A DNA stretch of 64,000 nt from Neodontobutis hainanensis (Eukaryota; Chordata; Actinopteri; Gobiiformes; Odontobutidae): assembly GCA_024349245.1 (NCBI GenBank), contig JALDNG010000022.1, forward strand, positions 5,966,001 through 6,030,000, in the 5' to 3' direction. Below the pieces are notes generated by a model. The model was given only the letters and a program-made list of their open reading frames with translations. It had not been told where the DNA came from and searched no databases. Of the stretch, positions 24,403 to 38,800 are shown piece after piece. Positions within the stretch are counted from its first letter, which is position 1; the number at the start of each line of letters is the position of its first letter. The translations under genes and the position numbers were made by a program.

Positions 24403-24780
24403 TACTCCAGACCAGAGCAATCAAGAGGAGTCATCGTCTTCGTGTGAGGCGAGGTGAGAAGATCAGAGAAAAATCGATGAAACATTGAAAACGAGTAGCC
24501 ACGGTAAAATAATTTGAGGTACAGATTGAAAATTAGGAATTGAGATAAAATAATTAATCGCATGACAACATTATATTGGCTATAGTTAATAACATTAAAC
24601 ATATAGCAACTGCTGCACTGTTTAATTTGTTTTCTTTTAGGTCCAACTTTTAAATTTTTTATCTATTTTTTTTTTTGCTTCAACACGTAAGGAGCACGTT
24701 ATGTAGTGTATGTACTTAACTCTTTCATCGTTTCCTCTAAGATTAATGATTCATGATTTTTAGTTTTTGTTATATTTGAC

Positions 24781-24795
24781 CTACAGGTGGCAGTC
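24781..24795 (+). promoter_or_regulatory. CTCF-like motif in the polrmt-fgf22 spacer
   Basis: CTACAGGTGGCAGTC resembles the CTCF core CCNCNAGGTGGCAG. Plus orientation, facing fgf22. Confidence 0.4.
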
Positions 24796-26589
24796 TGACT
24801 ATTGCCAATGAAGAAACTGAAGGAAGAGGCGAAGGTCAAACTTGAAGCAGGTAACCCTAAGATCTAAATAGCCATCATAGATTATTACTGTAAGAACCAT
24901 GTAAATTATTTATTATTTTTAATTTTACATGTAATGCAATGTAATAATAAGTGGCCTATGGATGCCATAAATATTTCAGTTTAAAGAAAAAAAACCTCTT
25001 ATTTGAACCTTTATAAGCATTTTGTTATGTTCACAGTATTCAGCATTAAGTTGTCAATATTAATCTACATGTATTCCATATTTGCAAACCAATGCCACAC
25101 TCTGATCAAATCCCTTGCTGCTCACTGAAGGTGATTAGTCCTTCTTTTCATCCTTTGAGCTTTTGAAGTTCAAAGATCATACCATTTAAAATCAAGTGTG
25201 ACTCCGCTCTAAGCTAAGAGGAAAACTGAATTTATCTAATTCATATCCTGTGTACTTTCTGACCCCCAGCAGTGTCACCCTCCCCTTGTCATGCATCCAT
25301 AAAGCATTCTTTAAACACTTTAGCGGCCCTTTGTGTCTCGGCGGGCTGGAGGTTAACACAAGCACTACTTGACAGAGAAACAGAGAGAAAAGGGTGTGCA
25401 GGGGGGAGCACGGAGGGAAATGAGGTCCAGGCAGTACATCTTTTCTCAGCGGAGGCGGTGGCTGAGAGCACAGCGGTAGGTGTCTGCTACTGAGCTGTAG
25501 GTGAGGATCAGGAGGTGTTTGTTGCCACGGTTCACGAGCAGGGCCCCTTGACAGTCTCGTTTGATGTGGTTGGCCCCTGTCGGCGGCTGGCTCTTTGCGC
25601 TGGTGTGACAGTCATTGCCGGGTGAGTGACTGTCAATGCCTCGGTGGACAAAAGAGGAGAAGACAGGCATTCATGGGGCCTGATAATGGCCAGGCCAGGA
25701 CAAGGCTGCCATTCTCAAACACTTTGATCATGGGGATTCTTTTGCACACCTTTGTAGGGGACTCCCTATTTGTTTAACAGATGGAGAGAGGGTTGTTTCT
25801 CAAATGGCTTCACCTGGAAAGGGATACTTGATGGAGATACTTTTCTGTGAAATACTTGTGTTTGGTAAATGCCTATGACGCGTGTTTGTGTGCAAGAGTG
25901 TTTCTACATCACTTACAGGCCATTAGTGACCTGTGCCATGGGGGGCAAACTTTCCTCTTACATATGTGACATCTGAGAAGTCAAAGGGGTCAGAGGGTGT
26001 ATACTTTGTTTAATACAGGTTTAGAAACACTTTCTAAAATCTTAGATTATAGAATTGGGAAAAGTGGAAAAACTAAAAAGGGGGAAAAAAGTAAATACTA
26101 AAGTGTATTTTATGTAATACAGTGTATTAATGCCCAATGACTCATCACTCATACTGTTACTGCTAATTACTCTAAACAGACATCAAAATGGTCTTACAGG
26201 CTGACCCAGGTCTTTCCTGGACGTCTGTGACTCACATCGCTTTTATTTGGTTTCTTCCCACAAGCTTTCAAAGATGGATTCAATTAGTGACTCAGTAAAA
26301 CACCTTGTTGTTGTCATTCTTATTTACAAGCATTTCCTAGTTTAATGAAAGTAACAATTTAGACATATCGCATTATGTACAAAGTAACGCTACTGTACTG
26401 AGAGCAGCAAAAACAATGTCTCATTTCATTAATGCAGAAATGCTGAGTCAGGTAATCATTTTTCACCATGCTGTGTTCTGTGTGACTGTATCAGGTTAGC
26501 AGTGTGTCTCTTTATGTCTGTTCTGGTGGCTATGTGCTTATGTTAGAAATGCTGTAGTTAGATCTCTCAATACTCTTCAATGTTCAGCA

Positions 26590-26700
26590 GAGATCGAGTA
26601 CTCGAGTCCTGGACTCGATCTAGTCTTTGGTGACTTGGACTTAGACATGGACTTGAACTAAACTTGAAAGTGACTTGGACTCAAAAACTGGCGACTCAAC
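26590..26700. repeat. GACTTGG-word low-complexity repeat
   Basis: Repeated variants of GACTTGGACT and ACTCGAG over about 110 bases. Such runs are typical of an interspersed teleost repeat; family not named. Confidence 0.45.
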
Positions 26701-28285
26701 TACAACACTGCTGTTCATAAATGTGGTTGTCACACACTAGAAATAGAAAATAGAAACCTGACTTTTTTTATTACAAAGCTGCCAGTCAAGTCAGATTACA
26801 GACCATGATATCACTTCTCATAAAAGCACTAAGTCATGGGTGACAAGCCAAAACAAAGCTTTAGAGCTAAAGGAGTTTTAGGGGGACATAAACAGACAAT
26901 GGTGAGCAAGCAGGAAAACAATTAATAAAAGGCAGCCATTAGCGAGGGATTGTGGATGCTAAGAGGGAGGTCAGGTTTCAGACCCTTTTGAAGACTTTGA
27001 CGGTACAAAACAGGCTTCATTATACCGATATTATCTCTATTCATACACTTATAGAGACTCTTGGATCCCTGTTGGGAAAGATTAGGTTCCTGCACTAGAG
27101 GCCATCTTGTTGGATCCCCCTGCCCCAGAGTTCTGGGCACACCTACCTAATATGAATGAATGTTACAGATATGCTCTGGAAAAAAAACACCAAAAAAAAA
27201 AAACCCAACGAGACACTGCACTTAGGCTAGTGCACAAACATTGGCAAGAGAAACACTATACTAAGCAATCTGCTCCTTCATCTGATATGGCGCGAGGCCT
27301 GATTTCTACAGTCCACATTAAGCACACTCCAGTTGTTAAAACATTCAGGATCTTGAGCTGGTAGATTTAAGAACAGGTAATCACAGAGAAAAGGAAGCAA
27401 AATTCATCTCAAAAAAGAAATGTGAGAAAGAACGTCAACATGGCAGTGCATTTAAATTGAGGGTGACAAACAAACTCACACGGACTGGTGATAACTCTTG
27501 GGGGGCATTTAACAAGCTAAAGAGTGTGAGGTTTACTGCGCCCCTCTTTGAGTTTGCAGTCCTCAAAAACACCTTTAGCATTGCTGGTGGGCTCGGTGTC
27601 AGATACACTCAACTCTAGTCTAAGAGTAACTTATAAAATGACAAAAAAAAAACTTTACATCAATTGTGCATTTTATCATTTTATTTCTATTCTTATCATA
27701 TGACTTAAATTCAACAGCTAAACTGAATAGTGCAGCGTTATTGCAGACATGGTTGTGCTTTGATGCTTCCCTCTAATCAGCTTCACACAGCTTGTAAAGA
27801 ACAGACAAGAGTGTTGGAAGTCACAAAAAAGGTGTTCTTCATTTCCGTCCCTTTTTCCCTTCAACTTAAACAGCCAAGATCAGAGAGGGTGTTCCACTGA
27901 AATATTAACACAGGTGATCCGAAAGTCTGTCCAGCTCCATCTGGACTTACTCCGCTGACACTCGTGCAACCTGCTCTGCGTTTCCTACCGCTTGATGATT
28001 CAAAGCAGCAGTCATTAAAAGGGCTTTCTTAATTTGGGCCATGTGGCAAGAGAGAGGTGTCAGATTATGTGCCAACTTGATGGACAGCAATGAAGCTTAT
28101 ATGACCTGTGTTATAAAATCAAATTGAAAAAGAGGACAAGGTGTAACTATGAATACGGGACAATAAAACCAGGAGGAGCAGGTAATAAAAAGGGGAAGGT
28201 TTGCTGTTTACTTTTGAAATGGTTACAAATGTATTGGATGGCCCCACCCCACTCCTTTCAGCCTCCTAGATGCAGGTCCTGCCCA

Positions 28286-28976
28286 GGATAAAATGCAAGA
28301 CAACTCCGGCACTGCTCCGACAGAAGACAGGACTGACTGCACTAGCTGCTTGGCTGCCCCGCGCTCACTGACTCTCACTCCGACACACACTGCATCTCAC
28401 TCCCTCCCAGCCTCTCACTCTCTCTCTCTCTTTCTCAGTATCATACACTTCCACACACCACGCTGACACACACACAGCCAGCCACCAGCCCTCATTCAAC
28501 TCCCTCTCAGCTACGGGTCAGCAGCTACCACTGGCACCTTATTCCTTTCCAGCTGGAAGGGGCAAAGCATCACAAGGAAATCGCAAGGTGCGCACTCACA
28601 TCCACGCTGACAGAAGCACAATTGCACACGGCACATCTCAATCCATCCTGGGACTGTACCTGGATGAAAGAAGACTTCGGACTAAAGAGGAGCAGGAGAA
28701 ACTCTAAAGGAACTTCTAAAAGTGGATGCATAAACGCACAGCACCTGATGATGCAAACAGTGAAAACAGGACTGATGATGAAGGCAGGACAACTTTTGAC
28801 AAGCAAGTGTGTCTAGGAAGGCCTCTTGACATCTGCTTAAAACTCTGTGATATCCAAAGAAATTGCTTCATCCCCTCTCACTTCTGGACTTCCAACTTGC
28901 CATCCCTCTAACAAGGCATCTCCTGAACATCAGCATGCCTGCAGCTACAGGGTGCACCTTGGGAGTCTGACCCACC
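28286..28976 (+). promoter_or_regulatory. fgf22: Candidate fgf22 core promoter and 5' leader
   Basis: A TATA-like GGATAAAATG is at 28286-28295, which would place the start near 28315. The following leader is rich in CA and CT tracts (28370-28500) and contains upstream ATGs. One opens a 50-codon frame at 28664-28816 (MKEDFGLKRSRRNSKGTSKS onward) and another a short frame at 28935-28970, ending six bases before the fgf22 ATG. The TATA assignment is inference; the uORFs are seen directly. Confidence 0.45.
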
Positions 28977-29349
28977 ATGTGCAGATGGACGGCATTCGCA
29001 GCCCGCTTCTGTCCTGAACTTGCCCTTGGCACCACTACAGCTGCCACCAGTCTCAGGCAGCTTGTCCCCCTGCCTAGTGCGGCCTCCCTTTGCCTGGCAT
29101 GCCTTGCCCTGCTTGTGGTCACCGCTGGCACTGCCACAGGGGCTTGTCCTCCAGGGGTACGGCATGAGTCCCTCCAGGGGCTGGCCAGTGGAATCAACTG
29201 TTCATGGACTCTTGAAAGGCACACTCGTAGTTACAATCATCTAGAAGGAGATGTCCGACTACGGCGACTTTATTCTGCCAACAAGTTCTTCCTCTGCATC
29301 GATAAAACTGGCAAAGTGGATGGCACCCGGCGGAAAAACTACGCAGACA
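28977..29349 (+). CDS. fgf22: fgf22 exon 1
   Basis: 373 bp, residues 1-124 plus one base of Ser125; donor GTAAGT. Carries the signal peptide region and the first third of the beta-trefoil (HLEGDVRLRRLYSANKFFLC). Cys107 in FFLCIDK stands where human FGF22 has Arg (FFLRVD). Confidence 0.95.
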
Positions 29350-32300
29350 GTAAGTTGTGTTGTGTTGTCATAGAGTGGACAAAAAAAAATTCTTTATGAT
29401 GGACTTTCTTATCTGTTAACTTTTATAGCTGTGCATAGGCATATCCTAAGGTTTTTTTCACTGCTGCTATTTGTTTTGTGTTTCAAACATGTTAGGCACG
29501 TTGCTAGGTACAAAGGGAATACCCTAGAGTGGTTTTAGGCGCCTCATGGGGCAGCTTGCAGAGTTTAGTAGAACGCTGACCTGAGGAAAGACATTAAGCA
29601 TCAGTTGGCACTTCAAAGTTGGCTGGACTTCTACAGGAGATTAAAATTACAAAACTGTGAGGAAAGGGCATCAAACACAAGCACCAGGTGATAATAGGAT
29701 GTTCACTTAACAGATAAACATATCTGGTTAATACTAGGGATTGACACCTTAGAGTAGCTTGTTATTACTGTAACACACACATATTAGGTGGTATATCACA
29801 TTACAAAAACATTAAGTGACTTTTTGTCATCACTATTTTTCCCATATCAGTTTATGTCATGTACCAATATAAATAAATACCTTTGCAGATGTATACTATC
29901 GGTCATTGCAATGGCTTACCTGTAGTCTACACACAATCTGCCTGCAGGGACACCTGAGAAGAGGTTGCTCATAGAGCAGCCGTGCCTTTTCGTTGTGTCT
30001 ATCAATGGGTGTCTTTCTTGACCAAGTCAGATGAGCCGGCTGTGGTCACGAGCTGACCTCCCTCTCCATTAGTCATTGACTGACTGAGTGGATGGCCCAT
30101 AGAAACGGTTATGCCTTTAGTGTAATATTTATGTATATTTGGTCGTTAATGACTTTTTATAAAAGTGTGTGCGTCAGAGTTTTTCCATATAGCTACAGGG
30201 GGCAGAGCAGCTGCTGCATCCTGCGAAGAGGCCAATGAGTCCCCTGCCTCTATTTCTTTAAGATCTACGCTGCATGCTGGGTGACATTTGTTAACCTGTT
30301 GGGATTAGCCAACTGGCAGAATCAGTAAAAGCCACACACTTGGGTGGAAATTCAAGTAATTTTTTTGACATGTGTTTTTTATTCTTGTACATTTACTACT
30401 TAAATATGTCACCCTTCATCATGAAATATTACTCCTCAGCTTTGCCTGAAATTGTCATTACAGAAGTCTTTATGGAAGAGTGTCGGTAGGCCATTAATGC
30501 CGTAGTGGTTGCAGCGGTTCTGTGAAAAAGTGCAGTCCTCTTAAATGTAATGTCCTCATACACTTGAGCCATCATCCTCTCATTTCCTTTGGTGGAAAGA
30601 ACGATTCTTTCAGCACTCACACAGAGTAAGGGTGTGTACTTGCTTCCAGAACTGTGCACACTGCCAGCTCATTGGCCATGTAGGATTTGCCTCAAACTGA
30701 ACCAAAAGAAACATGTGATCACTGTGATTACTCATCACAACAGCACAGATCTGCTTTGTGGCTGATAGGACTTTGATTGGCATTTCTGCTGTTTCTATCA
30801 AGTCACAGCAGGCTTTTAATCAGACTTAAAGCCTCCTGACCCAGAGCATTCCTGGATACTGATACTTTGGCCATGCTATCGATTAGAGCGAGAGGACAAG
30901 TGAGTTTTGCATATTTAATGGAAAGAGCGGTGACACAGATACAAGAGTTCACCATCAGCGAGAGAGAAAAGAGATGTTCCTATTACAGAATCTGTCCATT
31001 CTTAAAAAATACAGACAGTTTGATTGTTCTGAATATGTTTTAATATTTTTAAAAAATATCAAAATGAACATGGGAAAATTAGATTTGGAAAATGCAGACA
31101 TCAGATCTCCAAAATTACAGCATTTTGAAATAATGAAGCAACACAATTTTTTTTTGTTTAGGCTCATGTGTCACAACACGAGAGCCTGATATGAGCCGCT
31201 AATGGTTCTTAGCTGGCAGTCTGGCCAACCCCTCCTCTGTCCTCTGTGTCGCCCTTCCACTCCTGTCGACACAGCTATATTGCCTCGACAGCTCCGTCTG
31301 CAACACCCTGCACCGGCCCTCACCTCCACCCCACTCACTTTTTCCAACTCCCAACTCCCTGTTCAGGTGCAAAAACAGTTGAAATTAGTCAACACACTTG
31401 CTGCTAATTGAGGTTGGAAAATATTGTATCAATCCCAGTGGAGCAGTGGCATGGAACAGCTGAGGGAAGAGAGAGTGGCTTAGAGGGACAGCGGCTTGAA
31501 AGGTAGATGGTGCCTCAGAACAGATCAGATACAGAGCCGCTACATTAAGCAGTCAGGGCAGCAAGAAAGTGTAAAATCAAAATTTTACCAACAACCAGTT
31601 GCCTCTAAAATGTGTTAAGTGTAAATTCTAAATTCATCTGTATATCATTAAAAATAGATATGGAAATAATATATAAAAACTGTAGACAAAAGTTTAAAAA
31701 TATATCCAGCAATAAGCAACAGTAAAGCTTGACTCGAGGCAGCATTAAAAATAACTACATAAGCCAATACCAACAACAAGAAACAAAGTAGGGTGCTTTA
31801 AGGGGCCAGAAGGAACGACATGTTTTTCTTTTTACCTATGGTAGAGCATAAAATGATCTAGGGGAAAAACACACCCAAGTGTTTACAAAAGCTCCAGAGG
31901 CAGGTACGAATCATATCCTGTGCCGGGTCATCGGTCATAGGCTGCTAATTAGACAGCACAACAGCTGTGTGGGCCGGGCCCGCCCAGAAGCCGCGTCAGT
32001 CAATTGAAGCTAACACAAAATAATGCAACGATAAACGTATATTACTACCAGTGTGTTTGAAATTATGTCAGTAAATGATAGTTTCTCCTGGGCCCAAAAC
32101 CTTTTCTTTGGCACTCTGCAATACAAACAGTTTATTTTATTTGATGTTTGACTTTGTCATCACATTTTAAAGGATGGACTGTTAAATGGGTGTGAGGCAG
32201 AAGGCATTAAACACTTGTGCAGGCTCCAGGCAATGACAGCCCTTTCACCCTTAGGAAATAAGTTCACCTCACCGTTTTAACATGAGGCTGGCTTCATACA

Positions 32301-32765
32301 GCTTTTGCATCTCACACTGCCAGGGCGTGTTGTGTTTACAAACTTTCCCTTGGTGTGCACCATCGCTGTTTGAAGAAAGACTTTCCCCAAGTTTATTTCA
32401 TTTGGATGGGGTATATGGGAAGAAAACCTTCCACCGGTGAAATATGTTGTGAAAATTATTTTGGGGGAGGGGGAGAGGGGGGGACTGTCACTCACCAAAG
32501 GAAGACTGACTTCAAATAATAAAAAAAAAAGGAATAGAAAGGAGAAATGACTGTACAGACCCAAGGCTTTGACAAATCTCAGAGCTTTAGAAGGATGGAA
32601 AATAACCATTCAAAAGGTACATAAGCACACGTCACAAACTGCTTAAGTGCAAAGGTGGACACAGTTCAAAACGATTTAAGCCACTAACTTGTGTGTAGTG
32701 TACTTGTAGTGTAATAAGTGATATAAAAAGCTTGTGATGATTTTGAGTTATGTGCCTATTATTAT

Positions 32766-32825
<60 letters not shown>

Positions 32826-35800
32826 GATATTTTTATTTATATAATCCTATGTACAAATGTATTTTGCAACAATAAGATAGACCAAAAAAAATTTTGAAAA
32901 GAGCGCAGGCCATACAAAATTCTGCAGAATTATCAAAGGCTTTACACAATGAAACTTGGCAGGTGGTATTGCCAGTAATAAGCAAATGTGGTCTATTTAA
33001 TTCAGTCTTGATCTTTGCCTTATTCAGGTCAAACTGTGGACAATGGGTTACTCAAGCAAAGTGAAAAGACATTACACTATGTCTGTGCTGTCAAGGATTT
33101 TATAGGTGTAAGAACGTTGGTTCTCTTTGGGCCATACCACGTTCTGCTGATGACTCACTGTTAACTCTGGTAGAGCTCAAACGGGACGTGTGACAGGATG
33201 AACAGTGCCGAAGCTGGAGGGCCTGAGCACCTGGCCGAAGGAAGTTCTTGGGTGTTTAGAAAGAGGAGAATACACATGTTAATGAGGCTAGGAGAAGGAC
33301 TGGGGCGTGCTCTGCTCAGTATTGAGGTGGAAATTAAAGGCTGGAGAAGTGCTGGAGCGTTTCCCGTTGCTCATTAGGCATTATGCAAGGTTTCCTCTAG
33401 GCCGTCTCAGCTTAGATGGGATTCGTGGTAATTTCATGGGGGCAGCAGCGGGGGTAAAATCCCATGAATTATACATTTATTATCAGACTATTAAGTACAG
33501 TGGCCTTAACATAAGAGACTAATGGTCTCCTTATCAACCTCGCTTGAGCACATGCACGATTGATAAATAACCCATTTAACAAAACTTTACTATCGACTGT
33601 CCTGGGATCACAGCAGGACAAGAGTGTTGCTCTAATTAGCATCATAGTAACTGGTATCAGGGTTTAATAAAGGTTAGAGAAATGTAGCAATTAGTAGCTA
33701 ACAAACTATGGTCTGGCTTCCAGCTTGTCTCTGGTTCATCAGCAGGTTTATAGAGTCTGACTTTGGCTCCAGCTGCCATGTCCTTTGGTACATCCCACAG
33801 CTCTGCACATCCTGTGAGTGTGAAGGGCACACAAAAGACAAGTACTCACAGTGCCAGTAACCAGCGTCTTACATCGTCTCACAGCGTCTTACTAAAGCCA
33901 TTGACTAATGTTCAGGCCTGTAAAATAGATTTGTAGTTATAAGGCTTGAATTTGTCCATCAACGTGTGAAGTACGACAGATCTGATTATATGCTTAATTG
34001 TAATATTAACATTTTGAACCAGAAGATATTAAGGATATGCTAAAATGTGACATTAGGATTTTGTTTGATTTCAAAAGCATTTCAAATACTCCAACAAACC
34101 CAAATAAGGGTTAAGCATTTTCCTAAGATCAAGTGGATTATCTAAAGATGGCGAGGGCGACACGGTGGACCTTTTCAGCAAGAAGGTCCAGGGTTTGATT
34201 CATGGATCAGACAAAGCCTTTCTGAGTGGAGTTTGCATGACCTGCCTGTGCTTGGGTGGGTTTTCTCTGGGTACTCCAGTTTTCCCCACCAACATCAAAA
34301 CATGCCGGTCGCCCTGTTGGATACCGACAAAGAATTTCCCCACAATGATAATAAAATAAAAAATTGAGCATGATCAGATCAGCTGGAAATAACCAGCTAC
34401 TCAACTGGAGTGTAGCCCCTGAGAGCAGCCTACTTTTCCATTTCATATCCCATCTCTGAATATGTACACAAGCGCTGGAAAGGAGATTGAATCACTAAGT
34501 TTTAATAACTTTAATGGCTTTGATTTGACCCTTGTTTTGTTTCGAGTGGTTAATCTCACTGCTTGAACCGAGACAGACATCATGTCTTGGAAGGTGTTTA
34601 GCCCCTGATTCCGGTGTAAAAAATGGAAAAAGAAAGAACGTGGCGTCCCTAAGCACAGCTTTAGCCGAGTGACTTCAGGGGTGTAAAACTGCGCAAATGT
34701 AACTTTCCTGAGCCTCAGACTGGGAAGCAATAACAATAGGAATGTAATGCACTTGTTGCCCTAAAGACAGCTAGTTTTCCCCTTTTAAGATTTGCTCCAC
34801 ATAAGAAAAAAAGAAAAAAAGAAGCAATATCAGCAGTTAACACATGCACAGCATTTTTCTATCTTGACATTTGACTGAATCATCAAATCAAATCAGTCAA
34901 ATTATCAATCTAAATGTTGTCTCCAAACAAAACTACAACCAGTCTGTCAGTCAATCACCGGGACTAAATATTGACCTGCTGTCAGGCAATTAAGTTATAA
35001 ATTCTGACTCAAATACTCTATTGTATGTTGCCTTATACGGACAAGGATGCAGAGTAATCAGCAAAGTTGTACTATATTAATTAAATAATTAAGCAAACTG
35101 TGTAATACAATGGTATATTTATTAAAATTACTTTGACACTGACATTCTTTGAACCGGCATCAAGTGGCTTTGAACGGCAAGTTTGATATCTTTGGCTTGA
35201 CATGTGACTGAGAATTAATAAACTGCTGAGCACAAAAAATACTGAGTCACTTGGGTCTTAAACTCTGTTTTTAGAGCAGTCAATATCTGGACTCCAAAAC
35301 CATTTTACATATTTCCTGAAAGCCCACGTGGGAAAATTTATGCAAATTTGAAAACCTAAAAACAGCAACCCCACTGCAGGTCCGTGCATACCAACAAGTT
35401 GAAGCCATTCAGACTCTGAACTGCATTACGCACATTTACCCATACCTGCTTTTTATCGTCGAGGCTATTTTACTAAATGAACATGAGCTGGATGTAAGTA
35501 TTGTGTCAGGCTCTTTGAATGTGTGTGTACATTGTACATTCATGTGCCTGTGTTTAGACTACTGCCATTGTGGGTGCATGAAGTGGACCCTAAACTGAAA
35601 AAGATGTGCGTGTCCTTCCCTAATGGATAACATGAAACAGACCTTACCTTGCACCAAGCTTAGGCACATGTCTGTGCGTTAGGAGGCACGCTGAAGTGTG
35701 TACTTGTGTGCACAGTGAAGACATGCTCCTCATTAGAACATAGATGGTGGCACAAAGTGTTGCAGTGATGTTGCTGGGACATTACTTGTGGGGACCACAC

Positions 35801-38800
35801 CTCAAACCTTTTGGTGTGGAGATAAACTTTGATTACTTTTCAGTTGTATGTCCTTCAGGTATTCATTTACATACTCCCCTGCAGTGGATAGAATTTGGGT
35901 CGAGGCCTTTTGACCAGTGGAGCAAGTGACAGCTTTGACAGAGGCAGACTTTTCTCTTGTGCTTTCTGTCACCTGCATGCATGCCCATCCCATTTTAATA
36001 ATGTAAATATAGGGCAAGGGCAGGCCAAAGCGTTCCGGTGCTCAGTCACTGAAACCTCACTCCTCACCTGAACCTCACACAGGCACATATCAGAATTCTG
36101 TCACAGTTTTGGATTTTTATTTATTTATTTTAAAATGTATTATTTTATTCTCAAGAGGCAGGAAAGAATAGCAACACATTTGTGACATAAAACCCTGTCC
36201 AAGGCAAACAACCAAAGACAAAAGGGTTAAGGCATTAGAACATACATTTTTGGCTTAGGTTATCAACACTATGTGGTTGTTTAGAAAGCAAAATTTGTTG
36301 TTTTTCAGAATAAGTTTTCTTAGTTTGCTTTTTTATTTAGGAAATGATACACTAAACTAAACATATAAACAACACTGAGCTATCCACACGCATGTATCTT
36401 CCATTAAAATATGAGACTCTAGGAGCACCATTATATAATGCTATTGAGTACCTCTTTGATGAGACTGGCCAGTCACTAAGATGAGCCAGAAAGTATGCGT
36501 TCAGTTTGGAGATGCCCCAAACCTGTTGGACACAAGTTCCAACTGAATGATCTAATTGACTCACCTGCTGTTTGTTTCTACCACTTATACTGTCAAAGCT
36601 TTCTTTTTCTTTTTAAATTCTACCACGATTGTCAATTAGTCACAGCATTTACGTCACAAAAAATTGCACAGTTGTACAACTTATTTGATTTATTAGTCAA
36701 GATTGAGGTTAAAAGTGTGAAATGAGGCCCTGAGTCTGGTATTTTCCAATAGATGCAACACACTAGGCTTATTCCATTTAAGAAGGAATGACATCAGTCA
36801 GTCTAGAGAAGATCCCGGCGTCTCATGGTACCAGGAAACTACAAGTTGACAATGACTAAGCCCTTGGTGGGCTGACCTGCTCTTAACTATCTGTGAAGTC
36901 TTTGAAAGCTTGCCGTTTGCTTGTTACGGATGTGATGCATGATTTGAAGGCACTTTGCCCTCCCCATCCTACCTCCTTGATTAAAGAAGAGGCCTCTTGG
37001 TCGGTTAGATTGCAGGCTCTCAGTCCCACACAGACATATGTTAACAGCCGGGGAGCATGCTGTGGGCTTCATTAACCTTTTTCACCTGCTACCTCACCGC
37101 ACAAGCCCACCACCATGCCAAAGACTTTCGCCATCAGGTTCTCCTTTATTGCTACCCCCACCACATGTGGATCACAGGAGGTCTCTGCCTTCTGATTTGG
37201 CATCGTGGAGGTCTTTAATGAACAGACTGATGTTCCATTAGGTACAATCACAGACCACGGAAGTTTTTATCCAGATTAATCGCAGGCATACAGGTAGAAT
37301 AATTACTGTTGAATGTGGGTTTGTCCTTAACATAAAGGGAGATTTTCAAAAGCTTTATCAAACTTTTGTAAACTTTAGTTATTTTTTTTAATTCAAAGAG
37401 TCACTACACACGTTAATGTCTTGTCCATCCATGAGTGTACATGTGTGTGGTGATTGGTCTGTCTGGGGACATATCAGACAGACTAATCTGTCCTGTGAAG
37501 GGATGGAGGGTAATTGGTCACATTTGACCCCCCGGCCTTGTGGACTGTGGGAACGCAGGCTTTATCTACCAGCGGTAATTGGCTAATGAAACACTTCCGC
37601 AACTCCTTCACTAGATTGTCATCCACTGTTGGGGATCGGGTGAGTGCGGCAGGCACAAGTGGCCTCTGGGCATGTGTGCGCCAGGGAGCGCATGTGTGTG
37701 TCCAGAGAAAATGGCAGGATGCGGAACTCCCTGTGGCCATCTCCAAACCTTATCAGCAGCATCAGTCTCACGACGCTGGCAGCATACCGATGCGTTGACA
37801 GAGCACACGTTAAGGCTTGTGTTGTGCATTACAATGTAAATGTAGGTATAAAGTCAGAATGCTTAATGTAATTTCATTGCTGCCCCCTGGAAAACTGTCT
37901 ATGTGGTTCATACAGTAAGGGCAGGTAGCACATGATTCAATTTTTAACATGTGTTATTGTGTACAGTTTAGTGAAGTACTCATGCCTTGCCATTATAAAC
38001 ATGTCACATTTTAGTTGATCTCTTGTTTAATGAAACTGTGGACATTTGGAAAGTCATGCTCACATCAACAAAAATGGGATGGGAGACATGGAGACATGGA
38101 GAAGGTGGGGGCTCTGTGAAAAAGAGCTAAAGTTACGGTGTGAGACAATGTCTCTGAGGTCCCATCAAGCAAGCCATTCATTGATGTTAGTCTACTAGTT
38201 TGTGGAGCCAGTGAGACACTCTGATAGAGAGGGGCCCAGGGTGGCCTTGTCTTTTTGTCCCAGGCTGACCCCTGGACTCCCGCCTGGCCTCTGCGCCCCT
38301 CACCTGGCCTGTTCCAGCACACTGGAAACAAGATACCTGTAATTTGCTCTAATGGCCTTTGAAAGACCTGGCTGGGTTAATCCCTGGAGTGCTTCTTCCA
38401 GCAGCACCATATGAAAAGGTGGGGGTAACAGGGCCCGGTGCAGGCCCTGAAAGAGGACCAGCCTCTAGTTTGTCTGTGAATGTCACCCCTCGCGGCTGGT
38501 ACTTAGGCCACTGGATTGTGGGAGTCACTTTTCAGCAGATCACTGCCATGTGGCTTGTTCAGAGACTCAAAGACCTGGGCCCAAGCTCGTAGAACTAAAC
38601 TGTCTGCTTTACACCACTATTGGTGGCTTTCCCCGCCTGCACACCTGACTGAAATTTAGTTTTGTTGGTTTAGCTTTTTCGTTTTGTCGAACTGTTGTAT
38701 AAAGATACATAGCTGCCTCTTTTTACACAAGCTTATTATGAATTATATAATAATGCATTTCTTGGTGAAGACATTGTTGAATAAAAACAAAATAATAACT

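Larger units (their letters stand above)
24401..28285. other. polrmt-fgf22 intergenic region (about 3.9 kb)
   Basis: The two genes are divergent, so this region should hold both promoters. It contains a CTCF-like motif at 24781-24795, a GC-rich patch at 25270-25700 with an unexplained 74-codon minus-strand frame (25446-25670), and a GACTTGG-rich repeat at 26590-26700. I recognise no gene. Confidence 0.6.
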
